A program made the position numbers and the translations under genes. A DNA stretch of 34,718 bases, taken from positions 1-34,718 of the forward strand of contig JALSTM010000234.1 of NCBI GenBank assembly GCA_026983715.1, written 5' to 3'. A model generated the notes under the pieces. It made no database searches. It was not told the origin of the DNA and was given only the letters and a program-made list of their open reading frames with translations. This document shows, one piece after another, positions 1-9,443 of the stretch (position 1 is its first letter; each line of letters starts with the position of its first letter). The stretch is from Desulfobacterales bacterium (lineage in GTDB: Bacteria > Desulfobacterota > Syntrophobacteria > B119-G9).

Positions 1-208
1 ACCCAAGAACCGCAAGGCAAGAAAAGGAAAGACACCGACGTGAGGCTTAAAAGCTTCTGTCTTGCAAAGCAATACAATCTCTCTGACCCTGGGTTAGATG
101 ATGCCATAAATGATCGGATATCTTTTCGGAAGTTTTGGGATTGGACCTTACCTGTTAGCAGTCACCGGATGAAACCACGTTTGCAAAATTCCGTTATTTT
201 TTAACAAC
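1..208 (+). pseudogene. Remnant of an IS5/IS1182-like transposase (5' end outside window)
   Basis: Frame 1 reads TQEPQGKKRKDTDVRLKSFCLAKQYNLSDPGLDDAINDRISFRKF. A +1 shift then continues as GLDLTC*QSPDETTFAKFR. This matches the typical 'YxLSDPxLExAxxDRxSFRxFxGLxL...xPDETTxxxFR' transposase pattern, with one frameshift and one stop. Confidence 0.7.
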
Positions 209-270
209 ATAACCTATACGAAAAGATATTTAAAAGAACGGATTCAGAATAATATTTAAGAAGCTTCCCA

Positions 271-936
271 CTAGAGCATCGAGAAAACTGTACTCACTAT
301 TGTGTAAAAGTTTTCTTTTACAGATCCTTTGCCCTTTATTATCGGGCCGTGTCCCGGTAGCAAGAGTTCAACGTCAAGTCGAGCAATCTTTTCTATGCTT
401 TCTTTCAGTTGAAGTCCATTTCCGCCTGGCAGGTCAACTCTCCCCACACTCTGGTAGAACACTACGTCTCCTGTAAAAAGAGCTTTTTCTTCTCGCCAAT
501 AAATACAAATAGAACCCGGGGCATGGCCAGGGGTATAAAGAATATCAAAGGATTGATCACCTACCAGCAACTCTCCCTCATCCAACAATATGTCCACTTT
601 CCAGGGAGGCATAGTCAATCCCATCATCTGGTAAAACTGTTCACCGTATTGACGGAGAAAGGCATCGGCCTCCTTGTGAATCGCAATTTTTGTGTTATAA
701 CCAAAGAAATCCTGAGCAGCCTCGCAGTGATCCGGGTGGGGGTGCGTAATAAGCACAAGGTCTATATCACCGGGAAGAAAACCATCTTTCTTCATCTCGC
801 TATTCAATTGAGGAAACAGATGATGATGTCCAGGGTCTATCAAGGTCTTAACTTTGCCGTCGATGATGTAAGAATTGCAATTATTCTCCATCGGGTTTTC
901 CCACGGGTAGATATACAAGTTTTCGCTATACTTCAT
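271..936 (-). CDS. MBL-fold metallo-hydrolase
   Basis: 221 aa ORF with THPHPDHCEA (HxHxDH), later TPGHAPGS, FTGDVVF and LLPGHGP motifs. Confidence 0.9.
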   Translation of the reverse strand: MKYSENLYIYPWENPMENNCNSYIIDGKVKTLIDPGHHHLFPQLNSEMKKDGFLPGDIDLVLITHPHPDHCEAAQDFFGYNTKIAIHKEADAFLRQYGEQFYQMMGLTMPPWKVDILLDEGELLVGDQSFDILYTPGHAPGSICIYWREEKALFTGDVVFYQSVGRVDLPGGNGLQLKESIEKIARLDVELLLPGHGPIIKGKGSVKENFYTIVSTVFSML

Positions 937-961
937 TTCGCTCTCCTTCTTCGGTTGAACC

Positions 962-1885
962 TTAGTAGTTCCACGGAACTAGAACCCTGTTTAATCTCCA
1001 GTTTCGCCTAAAGTCACTCAAACATCTTTGAATATTCGCTGCAACACCCTTCCTGCTGTTTACTATGTATACCCCATGATTTATGTGGAATAATTCATTG
1101 ACCAACCTGGTGACTTTCCATCTATTGTGTGCTTCCTTCCCGAATCTCCTTTCCATCTCTTCGGCAAATAGAACCACCATCTTGTCTTTCATTCTAAGCT
1201 CGGTGTCAACAAAAAAAAGTGCTACGTCCGGCTGTAGGTCATAGAGCCTATCGATAAAGGCCTTTACTGCCGGTTTTTCTACCCCTCTGGGGGGAGAAGA
1301 TTTAACTTCCACGTATACCAGTTTCTGTTCGAGCAAGGCAATCACGTCGTAGTCGCCGCCAGTTGACGTGTTTTTGAACTTAACCGAAGTTAAAACGGGG
1401 GCGGAAAAGTACCTTGCAAAAAGCTGCCCCACGAACCACTCCAAAGTAGGGCCAAAACTTGCCACTCCATCTATTAGAAGTTTATATCCCTCCCTGGCAT
1501 TATAAAATACGATCCCAAGCTCACTTAGCTTTTTCAAGTAGGAACGGGCCGTAGTTATTGAACAATATCTGCAAAGTTTTTTCAGATTTTTTCCTTCAGG
1601 GAACTGGATTAAATCTCTTAAAAAAAGCCTGAAAGAGTATCGTCTGAGCAAATTGAAAAATATCCCCTGGTGTTCCTCCGATGCCGTAGGTGGCAACAAC
1701 AGTTGAGTATTGTGGTCATGTTCGAGGACTGTTAATCCTCTTTGAGCCAGAAGCTGGAGTAGGGGAATCGAAGATGGGAATCTTCCCGAATGAAGATGTT
1801 CCACGTGTCTTCGAAGAAGGGATAGTTCTTTTTTTAGCTGTTCAACTTCTTTTTCCAGTCTTTCAATGCGTTCTTTTTCATTCAT
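962..1885 (-). CDS. Coiled-coil / winged-helix-like protein with PD-(D/E)XK nuclease-like domain
   Basis: ORF 962..1927; internal ATG at 1885 (MNEKERIERLEKEVEQLKKEL...) is a more plausible start. GGDYDVIALLEQKLVYVEVKSSP resembles D-x(n)-ExK. Confidence 0.6.
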   Translation of the reverse strand: MNEKERIERLEKEVEQLKKELSLLRRHVEHLHSGRFPSSIPLLQLLAQRGLTVLEHDHNTQLLLPPTASEEHQGIFFNLLRRYSFRLFLRDLIQFPEGKNLKKLCRYCSITTARSYLKKLSELGIVFYNAREGYKLLIDGVASFGPTLEWFVGQLFARYFSAPVLTSVKFKNTSTGGDYDVIALLEQKLVYVEVKSSPPRGVEKPAVKAFIDRLYDLQPDVALFFVDTELRMKDKMVVLFAEEMERRFGKEAHNRWKVTRLVNELFHINHGVYIVNSRKGVAANIQRCLSDFRRNWRLNRVLVPWNY

Positions 1886-1896
1886 TGAACAAGTGA

Positions 1897-3813
1897 TTAT
1901 AAGCGATCTTCGGGATCGTAAAGACATTGATGTGCGATCTGGGTTAGATCCAAATGTATCTTATATACACCATCTTCCCAAATACGCTGCATCACGTAGC
2001 CCGTCCTGTTAAAAATCCCAAGTATGCCCTGGTTTTCCGGAGATATGTAAGCAAAAACACCCTTTATGCCACGGCTTCTGGCAATCTCAACCAGATAGTG
2101 TACAAGAAAAGTTGCTATTCCCATCCTTTGCCAGTTCGGGTGCACTGCGAAATCTAATTCCGCTAACCCGGTGTCTTCGTTATACAAGTAACATCCGAGG
2201 GCTATAATTTTTTCTTCACCATCTTTTTCCACATATCCGATGACGGCCATTTTCCTAACATAATCTATATTCACCAAAGATTTTATGTCCCTGCTGGGGA
2301 AAACCTTCATAATGGAAAGGAACCGTACGTAAGTTTCATCACTCGGCAAAGAATCGAAGAATTCTTCAAGCCTTGTTTTGTCAACGGGTCTTACGGGTCT
2401 AAAATGTACCAGTCTTTCGCCGGGAAAAACTTGCCTGATTTCCCATTCTTTGGGCAGAAATGGTGGCGCTTCCCTGGGAACTGCTATTCTTCCCATCGGG
2501 TAAAGTTTATCCACTTCAGATAGCAATTCTTCTCTGAATTTTGGATGAGCTATACCGACCAACGCAAGAGCTCGTTCTCTTAGGGTTTTCCCAAACAGGT
2601 CAACAATTCCGTACTCAGTTACAATGTAACCTGCTCCTCCCCTGGTTGTCACAACCCCTGCCCCTTCCGAGAGGTACGGAACTATCCTCGAATGCTTCCC
2701 GTCAAGCGTGGTAGAAGGGAGCACAGTAATTGCTTTTCCACCCCTAGAAAACCGGGCACCTCGCAAAAAGTCGACTGATCCCCCTACACCACTGTAGATG
2801 TCATAGCCAACTGTATCGGCACATATCTGGCCTGATAGGTCTATCTCAAGGGCAGAACTTATGGTAACCATTTTGTCATTTTGGGATATTACCAGGTAGT
2901 CGTTAGTGTATTCTACCGGATGAAACTCCACCATGGGGTTATTATGCACAAAATTATACAGCTTCTCAGAACCAAGGGCGAAACTGGTAACAATCTTCCC
3001 GGGGTGCAAGGTTTTCTCGCTGTTTGTTATCACCCCTTTTTCAATAAGGAAAAGGTAGGCATCGGTGAGAATATCGGAGTGCACTCCCAGGTTCTTCTTG
3101 TCCGCCAGGGAATAAAGGATCGCATTCGGTATGCTCCCGATTCCAACCCTTATGGTACTCCCATCTTCAACTAGTGTTGCCACGTTATTTCCAATGGCCT
3201 TGGCAATGTCATTTATCAGGGGAGGTTCCATTTCCAGTAACGGTTCTTCGTATTCAACAACAGCGTCAATTACATCCAGGTGAACGAAGCTATCCCCCAG
3301 GGTATAAGGCATCCTTGGATTGACCTGGGCTATAACGTATTCAGCATTTTCAACCGCTGATTTTACAATATCCACTGCTATCCCCAGGCTGCAAAAGCCA
3401 TGGGAATCAGGGGGGGATACCTGTATCAATGCAACGTGAATGGGGATTGACTCGCTCCTGAAGAGACTTGGAACATCAAAAAGGTTTATGGGAGTATAGT
3501 CGGCTCTTCCTTCTGATACTGCTTCACGATATGCTGTTGCAATAAAAAATGATTTCAAGCGGCAGTAATCAGACAAGGAAGGGTCCGTGAAGTGAGGCTG
3601 CCCTAAAGAAACCAGGTGAAGGATTTCAATATCCGCAAGCTGGGGCAAAAACTTTTCAAATTCCCGGGTCAAGTACTGCGGCTCACCACACCCGGAACCA
3701 ACGAATACTCGCTGCCCTCTCCTTATTTTCCTGAATGCCTTCTGCGGTTCAGTAAGCTTTTCTTTCAAGATTTTCTCGGCTCCCGAATACGATCTTTCGG
3801 TTCTTTCAATCAT
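1897..3813 (-). CDS. Acetyl-CoA hydrolase/transferase family protein fused to a C-terminal GNAT acetyltransferase domain
   Basis: 638 aa. N-terminal part has GSGCGEPQ, IQVSPPDSHGFCSLG, DGSTIRVGIGSIPNA, GGSVDFLRGA. C-terminal part has HFRPVRPVDK...AELDFAVHPNWQRMGIATFLVHYLVEIARSRG...NRTGY, a GNAT signature. Confidence 0.88.
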   Translation of the reverse strand: MIERTERSYSGAEKILKEKLTEPQKAFRKIRRGQRVFVGSGCGEPQYLTREFEKFLPQLADIEILHLVSLGQPHFTDPSLSDYCRLKSFFIATAYREAVSEGRADYTPINLFDVPSLFRSESIPIHVALIQVSPPDSHGFCSLGIAVDIVKSAVENAEYVIAQVNPRMPYTLGDSFVHLDVIDAVVEYEEPLLEMEPPLINDIAKAIGNNVATLVEDGSTIRVGIGSIPNAILYSLADKKNLGVHSDILTDAYLFLIEKGVITNSEKTLHPGKIVTSFALGSEKLYNFVHNNPMVEFHPVEYTNDYLVISQNDKMVTISSALEIDLSGQICADTVGYDIYSGVGGSVDFLRGARFSRGGKAITVLPSTTLDGKHSRIVPYLSEGAGVVTTRGGAGYIVTEYGIVDLFGKTLRERALALVGIAHPKFREELLSEVDKLYPMGRIAVPREAPPFLPKEWEIRQVFPGERLVHFRPVRPVDKTRLEEFFDSLPSDETYVRFLSIMKVFPSRDIKSLVNIDYVRKMAVIGYVEKDGEEKIIALGCYLYNEDTGLAELDFAVHPNWQRMGIATFLVHYLVEIARSRGIKGVFAYISPENQGILGIFNRTGYVMQRIWEDGVYKIHLDLTQIAHQCLYDPEDRL

Positions 3814-3837
3814 AACTAATTTATCACCCGGTTCAAT

Positions 3838-4626
3838 CTAGGAATTTTTCTTTCTTTTTAATAGTAGAAAACCTGCAGCAAATAGAATCATGGACAGACA
3901 GAGTAGTTGACCCATCGATAGGAAACCAAAAAGAAGCCCGATTTGGGGGTCAGGTTCTCTGAAGAATTCCAATACGAACCGAAAAATACCATACAACAAC
4001 AGGAAATAAATTACCATGGAACCATCGGGATGGTCTTTTTTCCGCAAGCTCCACAATATTACAAAGAGCACCAGTCCTTCAAAAAAAGCTTCATAAAGTT
4101 GCGAAGGGTGTCTCGGCAACCCGTCGGAATTAGGAAAGATCATTGCCCAGGGAACATGGGTTACCCTCCCGTAGAGTTCTCCGTTTATGAAATTACCTAT
4201 ACGGCCAAGGCCTAAACCAATGGGGGCAGTAACCGCAACACAATCAGCAATAGCCCAGAATGGCATTTTTCGATTTTTTGCAAAAAGATATCCCGCCAGG
4301 ATACAACCAATTAGCCCCCCGTGGAACGACATTCCACCATGCCACGTGGCAATGATTTCGATGGGGTGCTTGAGATAGAATCCGAGATTAGCATACTGGT
4401 AAAAAAGAATATAACCCAGTCGTGCACCTATCACCAGGCCAAGGGCCAGGTAAAAAATGAGGTCCTGAAGGGTTTTGCCTTCGAGCCCGATCTCCTTGGA
4501 TCTCTTTTGGCGGGGTATCAAGAAATACGTCGCAAGAAAGCCAAGAACGTACATCAGGCCGTACCATCTGACCTTAATGGGGCCAATTTCAATTATGTTC
4601 GGGTTTAATCTTGGATATTTGATCAT
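3838..4626 (-). CDS. lgt: Prolipoprotein diacylglyceryl transferase
   Basis: 262 aa multi-TM protein with GGMSFHGGLIG, GLGRIGNFINGELYGR, RHPSQLYEAFFEG and REPD motifs. Confidence 0.95.
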   Translation of the reverse strand: MIKYPRLNPNIIEIGPIKVRWYGLMYVLGFLATYFLIPRQKRSKEIGLEGKTLQDLIFYLALGLVIGARLGYILFYQYANLGFYLKHPIEIIATWHGGMSFHGGLIGCILAGYLFAKNRKMPFWAIADCVAVTAPIGLGLGRIGNFINGELYGRVTHVPWAMIFPNSDGLPRHPSQLYEAFFEGLVLFVILWSLRKKDHPDGSMVIYFLLLYGIFRFVLEFFREPDPQIGLLFGFLSMGQLLCLSMILFAAGFLLLKRKKNS

Positions 4627-4796
4627 GAGCCAATTAAAATTTTAAATTTTCATGAAAGAACTGATTTTTTGTTTGTCCAAAGTTGAATTTGAATCTATTA
4701 TCTTGTACTCGTATTGAGTGCCGAACATCTTTTTACGTGGCAAGAGTCTACTAACACATGGAGCCTTTGTCGTCAAACTAGAAGCGGAGCTGACTT

Positions 4797-5072
4797 ATGA
4801 GTTGCAAAAAAGGACATTCTTCCGATGAGCATCACCACCATCACCATCACTCCCATTCTGGCGAAGAACTCAATATTCGCCAAAAGCTTGAAAAACTGTT
4901 GGAACACTGGCAACATCACAATGAAGATCATGCCAGGTCTTTTGAAACGTGGGAAAAAAAAGCACGGGAAGAACATCTTGTTGAAGTGGCGGAATTCCTG
5001 GTAGAAGCCGCAAGATTAACGAGGGAGATAAACGAAGTGCTTCAAGAAGCGCTTAAAAAGATAAAAAGTTAG
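4797..5072 (+). CDS. Small His-rich protein with helical C-terminal domain, possible metal-binding protein
   Basis: 91 aa with DEHHHHHHHSHSGEE run near the N-terminus, then LEKLLEHWQHHNEDHARSFETWEKKAREE... Confidence 0.75.
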   Translation: MSCKKGHSSDEHHHHHHHSHSGEELNIRQKLEKLLEHWQHHNEDHARSFETWEKKAREEHLVEVAEFLVEAARLTREINEVLQEALKKIKS

Positions 5073-5117
5073 AATCGGATTTATTTTTCGTATTCGAAGT
5101 CTGTTAAGTATTGGAAA

Positions 5118-6572
5118 ATGGAACAAAAACTGGCTAGATACCCCTGTGTAATCGGTGAAAAAGAAATATGGCCTGATGGATCTGGCGAAATTTCTGTTAT
5201 AAACCCTGCCAATGGCGACGTAATAGGCGTGGTTCCAGAGGTCGGAGAGGATTGTGTTCTTGATGCTGTCAATTCAAGCTTTTCCGCCTTTGCCACCTGG
5301 AAGCATACTTCCCCTGCGCAGAGATCCGGAATCATGAAAAAGATTTCACTCATGATGAAGCAGCAGATTGATTCCCTCGCTCGGACCGTCTGCGAGGAGG
5401 TTGGAAAACCCATTGAAGCAGCGTATTCTGAGGTTAAGAGTTCCGCGGAGTTACTCGATTATTTTTCCGATGAGGCGTTAAGGATAAAGGGAGAACTGCC
5501 TAGTGCCGGGAACCAGGATGAAATTGTCATGGTAGCAAGGGAACCGGTGGGAGTTGTAGCGGCAATTACACCGTTTAATTATCCGCTGAGTACCCTCATT
5601 TGCAAGCTCGGTTCTGCTCTTGCCGCTGGTTGCACCGTGGTGGTTAAACCTGATGAACACACCCCCATTTCTACGATTTTAATTGCAAGGTTGGCTCTTG
5701 ATGCCGGCCTACCGCCCGGTGTTTTAAACGTTATTACCGGAAGAGGTGAAATAACCGGATCGTTTCTGCTTGAGAACCCGCTAGTTCGCATGGTTACTTT
5801 TACGGGAAGCATTTCAACAGGGCAGATAATCCTCGAGAAAAGTGCAAAATTCATCCGCAGGGTTGTTCTGGAACTCGGAGGTAATTGCCCACTAATAATC
5901 TGCGATGGCTCTCCATGGAAGGAAAATATTCCAGCCATTGTCAAGCAAAGTTTTAAAAACAGTGGTCAGTATTGTTACAGGATAAATAGAGTTTATGCGG
6001 AGAAAGATATCTATGATGAATTTCTCTCGGAATTTTTGAAAGCAGTGAAAACACTGAAAGTTGGTTGTCCTGATGACAAAAATAGCGACCTCGGACCCTT
6101 GAACAACGAAAAAATAGCCCGACGGGTCGAAGAACACATCAAGGATGCCGTGGCAAAAGGGGCTACAGTTGAATGTGGCGGCGAACGAATCTCTGAACCA
6201 CACATAAAAAGTCGCCTCTACTTTCCTCCCACGGTCTTAACTAATGTGAATCACCAAATGCTGGTAATGACAGAAGAGACCTTTGGTCCCGTGGTGGGAA
6301 TAATGCCGGTTGAATCCTCTGAAGAAGCGGTGAGGTGGGCAAATAATGGCGACTGCGGGTTGGCTGCATACATTTTTGCCCCGGATGTGGGTTCCGGAAT
6401 GAAAATAGCCAGGGATCTTGAATACGGAAGCGTGTGGGTAAACACTATCCACCAGGCCTACTTTTCCGTGCCCTTCGGTGGGGTTAAAAAAAGTGGTCTT
6501 GGTCGGGAGAAATCTCCCTTTGGATTAGATGAATTCTTTGAACTTAAAACGACTTACATCATGATTGATTGA
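5118..6572 (+). CDS. Aldehyde dehydrogenase family protein (NAD(P)-dependent)
   Basis: 484 aa with ITPFNYPLS, VVKPDEHTP, FTGSISTGQ, LELGGNCP, NSGQYCYRINRVY and EETFGPVVG motifs. Confidence 0.9.
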   Translation: MEQKLARYPCVIGEKEIWPDGSGEISVINPANGDVIGVVPEVGEDCVLDAVNSSFSAFATWKHTSPAQRSGIMKKISLMMKQQIDSLARTVCEEVGKPIEAAYSEVKSSAELLDYFSDEALRIKGELPSAGNQDEIVMVAREPVGVVAAITPFNYPLSTLICKLGSALAAGCTVVVKPDEHTPISTILIARLALDAGLPPGVLNVITGRGEITGSFLLENPLVRMVTFTGSISTGQIILEKSAKFIRRVVLELGGNCPLIICDGSPWKENIPAIVKQSFKNSGQYCYRINRVYAEKDIYDEFLSEFLKAVKTLKVGCPDDKNSDLGPLNNEKIARRVEEHIKDAVAKGATVECGGERISEPHIKSRLYFPPTVLTNVNHQMLVMTEETFGPVVGIMPVESSEEAVRWANNGDCGLAAYIFAPDVGSGMKIARDLEYGSVWVNTIHQAYFSVPFGGVKKSGLGREKSPFGLDEFFELKTTYIMID

Positions 6573-6599
6573 GGATATCTGCGTTATTGGGGGTACACA

Positions 6600-7259
6600 A
6601 TGGCAGTGATTATTTCGATTGTTGGAGCATCTAAAAGCGGTAAAACGACTCTCCTTGAAAAGCTAATTCCCGAATTGACTTCCAGGGGTTACTCTGTAGG
6701 AACAATCAAGCACGATGTTCATGGCTTCGAAATGGACCACGAAGGTAAGGATACGTGGAGACACAGGAAAGCCGGTGCCAAGACCGTGGTGATTTCAGGC
6801 CCAAAACAACTGGCAATGATCAAGCAACTGGAAAAAGAAATGGAACTCGAACTGGTTGCCGGCCACTTCCTTGATGAGGACATTATTTTTACCGAAGGTT
6901 ATAAAAAAGAAAAAAGGCCCAAAATAGAAGTTTTCAGGAAAGAGCTTATTCCTGAACCTATCAGCACCGAGAAGGATAACCTTATAGCTCTAGTAACTGC
7001 AGATGAAGTTAAAACTGATGTACCGGTATTTCACCCTGGCGCTATCAAAGAAATAGCAGATTTCATCGAGACTCGTTACCTGGAATCGCGAAAACGATTC
7101 AGGATGGTAATTAAGATAGACGGCAAGAAACTGCCAATGAAAGAATTCGTACAGGAATTCGTAATTGGCGGATTGCTAGGGATGTTGTCAACATTGAGGG
7201 GCTACAAAAAACCAAGAAAACTTGAATTGATACTTAACCTGGATGATGACGAAACATAA
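6600..7259 (+). CDS. mobB: Molybdopterin-guanine dinucleotide biosynthesis protein B
   Basis: P-loop IVGASKSGKTTLLEKLIPEL, GTIKHDVHGFEMDHEGKDTWRHRKAGA; overlaps mobA. Confidence 0.9.
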   Translation: MAVIISIVGASKSGKTTLLEKLIPELTSRGYSVGTIKHDVHGFEMDHEGKDTWRHRKAGAKTVVISGPKQLAMIKQLEKEMELELVAGHFLDEDIIFTEGYKKEKRPKIEVFRKELIPEPISTEKDNLIALVTADEVKTDVPVFHPGAIKEIADFIETRYLESRKRFRMVIKIDGKKLPMKEFVQEFVIGGLLGMLSTLRGYKKPRKLELILNLDDDET

Positions 7260-7863
7260 GGCTACGGGAATAGTTCTTGCCGGTGGTTTCAGCAGCCGTT
7301 TCGGTACTAATAAGGCCCTGGCTAAAATTGGTTCCCAGAAATTAATAGAATTGATCCTATCGAAGATAGATCCGCTATTCGATGAGATCATAATTGTTAC
7401 AAATAACCCGTTAGATTACGTGGATCTTGGGAAAACGATCGTTACCGACATCATACCTCACCAGGGTCCCTTGGGCGGCATCTACACCGGTCTCTTTTTT
7501 AGTCGTTTCGATTACGCATTTGTCATGGCTTGCGATATGCCCTTTGTAAATCCCCCTTTTATAGACTACCTTGTCTCCAGGTCTCCCGGATACGATGCCG
7601 TAGTTCCTTCCTTTGATGACAAGTTTGAACCCTTGCACGCAGTTTATAACAAGCGGTGCTTGAATCTAATGTTTAAGTTACTTCAGGACAAGAAGCGGCA
7701 GGTAGCAACAATTTTTAAGAGGGTAAAAACCCTAAAAATTGATGAAAAGACAATCAGGCAGTTCGATCCCGAGATGAAGTGTTTTTTTAACATAAATACC
7801 ATCACCGATTGGGAAAGTGCATTAAAAGAATACAGTAAAACAGATGGACAGGGCTGTGGTTGA
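7243..7863 (+). CDS. mobA: Molybdenum cofactor guanylyltransferase
   Basis: GIVLAGGFSSRFGTNKALAKIG, DIIPHQGPLGGIYTGL, MACDMPFVNP. Confidence 0.92.
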   Translation: MMTKHKATGIVLAGGFSSRFGTNKALAKIGSQKLIELILSKIDPLFDEIIIVTNNPLDYVDLGKTIVTDIIPHQGPLGGIYTGLFFSRFDYAFVMACDMPFVNPPFIDYLVSRSPGYDAVVPSFDDKFEPLHAVYNKRCLNLMFKLLQDKKRQVATIFKRVKTLKIDEKTIRQFDPEMKCFFNINTITDWESALKEYSKTDGQGCG

Positions 7864-9109
7864 GGAAGTTTGTTCCCTGAAAGAAGCCAGAAAGAAGGTC
7901 CTTGCCTGTGTACGGGCCCAGAGCTATGAGGTAATTGAAATATCGCAGGCATGCGGACTTGTGATTGCAGAAGAAATAAGAGCACCGAAAGATATTCCAC
8001 CCTGTGAAATATCGCTTAGAGATGGGTATGCGGTTTCAGCGGGAGACCTGAGTGGTGGCGGTTCGACAAAAGCCCTGAGATTAACAGGGGCTATTACTAC
8101 CGGTGACAAAACGGACATCTCCTTAACACCTGGATCTGCCATTAAAATTACGACCGGCGCCCCTTTGCCTGGGCTTGCCGACTCCGTTATACCGTACGAA
8201 GATGTCGAGGTGCGGGGCGATCTTGTGTTTCCAATGAAGCCCGTCATTAAGGGTCAATACGTTCTTAGACCAGGAAGTCTTGCAACACGTGAAACTATAG
8301 TGGCAAGACGTGGAGACATTCTTGTCCCTACAACAATTGCGTCAATAGTTGATACCGGTAAGGCCTTTTTAAAGGTGATAAAAAAACCGAGGGTTGGGAT
8401 ACTGGTAACTGGGGACGAAGTTGTGGAACCGGACTATCATAGCGAAGATATGAGTGTTTTTTGCAGCAACAGGTACCTCTTGAGTGCGCTTGTTAAAAAC
8501 TACGGGGGGGAGAGCATTGCCCTTGGAATAGCCCCTGATGATGAAGAAATTTTAGCTTCCATTCTTGAAATGGAACATCTGTGCGATTGCATTGTAATAT
8601 CTGGGGGAACCGGTAAGGGAGAACATGATTGCGTTAAGAACGCCTGGCGCAGGCTGGGAATAGAAATAATCTTTGATGGGGTGCTTATGCATCCGGCCAA
8701 AGGTACAGCCTTTGGTTACAAGGACGGTGTACTTTTTTTCTCTCTTCCCGGTAATCCGCTGGCATCTGGCATATCCTTCGTTCAGCTGGTTTCCGTAGCT
8801 CTTCTTAAGATCTCGAACAAGGAGTTCGAATCCCCACCGGAGTTGGTAGCAACTCTTGCACAATCCTTGCCGGCCGGCAAGGATGGTACACCCAGGTTCT
8901 TTTGGGGTAGAGCAGTGTTCCAAGAGTCAGAACTCACAGTATGGCCTCTCGGCCTTGAAAAAACCGATGTTCTCTCGCAGATATCAAAAGCAAACTGCAT
9001 AATTAATGTTGAAGTTGGAGCAAAAAATCTTCCCCAAGGTAGTTGTGTGGCAGTTCACCCAGTATGCCTATCATCGAACCTTGGTTATCTCACCCTTTTT
9101 GGTCAGTAG
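7844..9109 (+). CDS. moeA: Molybdopterin molybdenumtransferase
   Basis: SLRDGYAV, ITTGAPLPGLADSVIPYED, GILVTGDEV, ISGGTGKGEHD, PAKGTAFG, SLPGNPLASG. Confidence 0.92.
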   Translation: MDRAVVEEVCSLKEARKKVLACVRAQSYEVIEISQACGLVIAEEIRAPKDIPPCEISLRDGYAVSAGDLSGGGSTKALRLTGAITTGDKTDISLTPGSAIKITTGAPLPGLADSVIPYEDVEVRGDLVFPMKPVIKGQYVLRPGSLATRETIVARRGDILVPTTIASIVDTGKAFLKVIKKPRVGILVTGDEVVEPDYHSEDMSVFCSNRYLLSALVKNYGGESIALGIAPDDEEILASILEMEHLCDCIVISGGTGKGEHDCVKNAWRRLGIEIIFDGVLMHPAKGTAFGYKDGVLFFSLPGNPLASGISFVQLVSVALLKISNKEFESPPELVATLAQSLPAGKDGTPRFFWGRAVFQESELTVWPLGLEKTDVLSQISKANCIINVEVGAKNLPQGSCVAVHPVCLSSNLGYLTLFGQ

Positions 9110-9443
9110 CCTTCTGTAAAGCCCTCCAACACTTGCAAAAAGATGCAATCTTTATCATAAGATCATGCAAATTTGAAAAAAATATTTTCTTATCCGAAGA
9201 TTTGTGATATGAGAAACTTTCCACAAGGCTATTGGCGAGATAACCTTCCCATAGCGAACAGGTATTGCCTGTGCTACTGGTATTTGCCTCAAATCGAATG
9301 AGGACAAACAACGCAGATTGGTTGCCGATAGAACCCCTGGAAGTTGATACCTGAGAAGGCCGGGTTGCGAAGCTTTAGAGATGTTCTATTGGCGATTTAT
9401 CATTAACCCTCCATGGGGAACAGATTGTAAGAGGTTGTAAGAT

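Noticed and set aside
409-1011. 200 aa plus-strand ORF opposite the MBL hydrolase
   Set aside because: Antisense shadow of a well-supported gene; no recognisable motif or ribosome-binding site.
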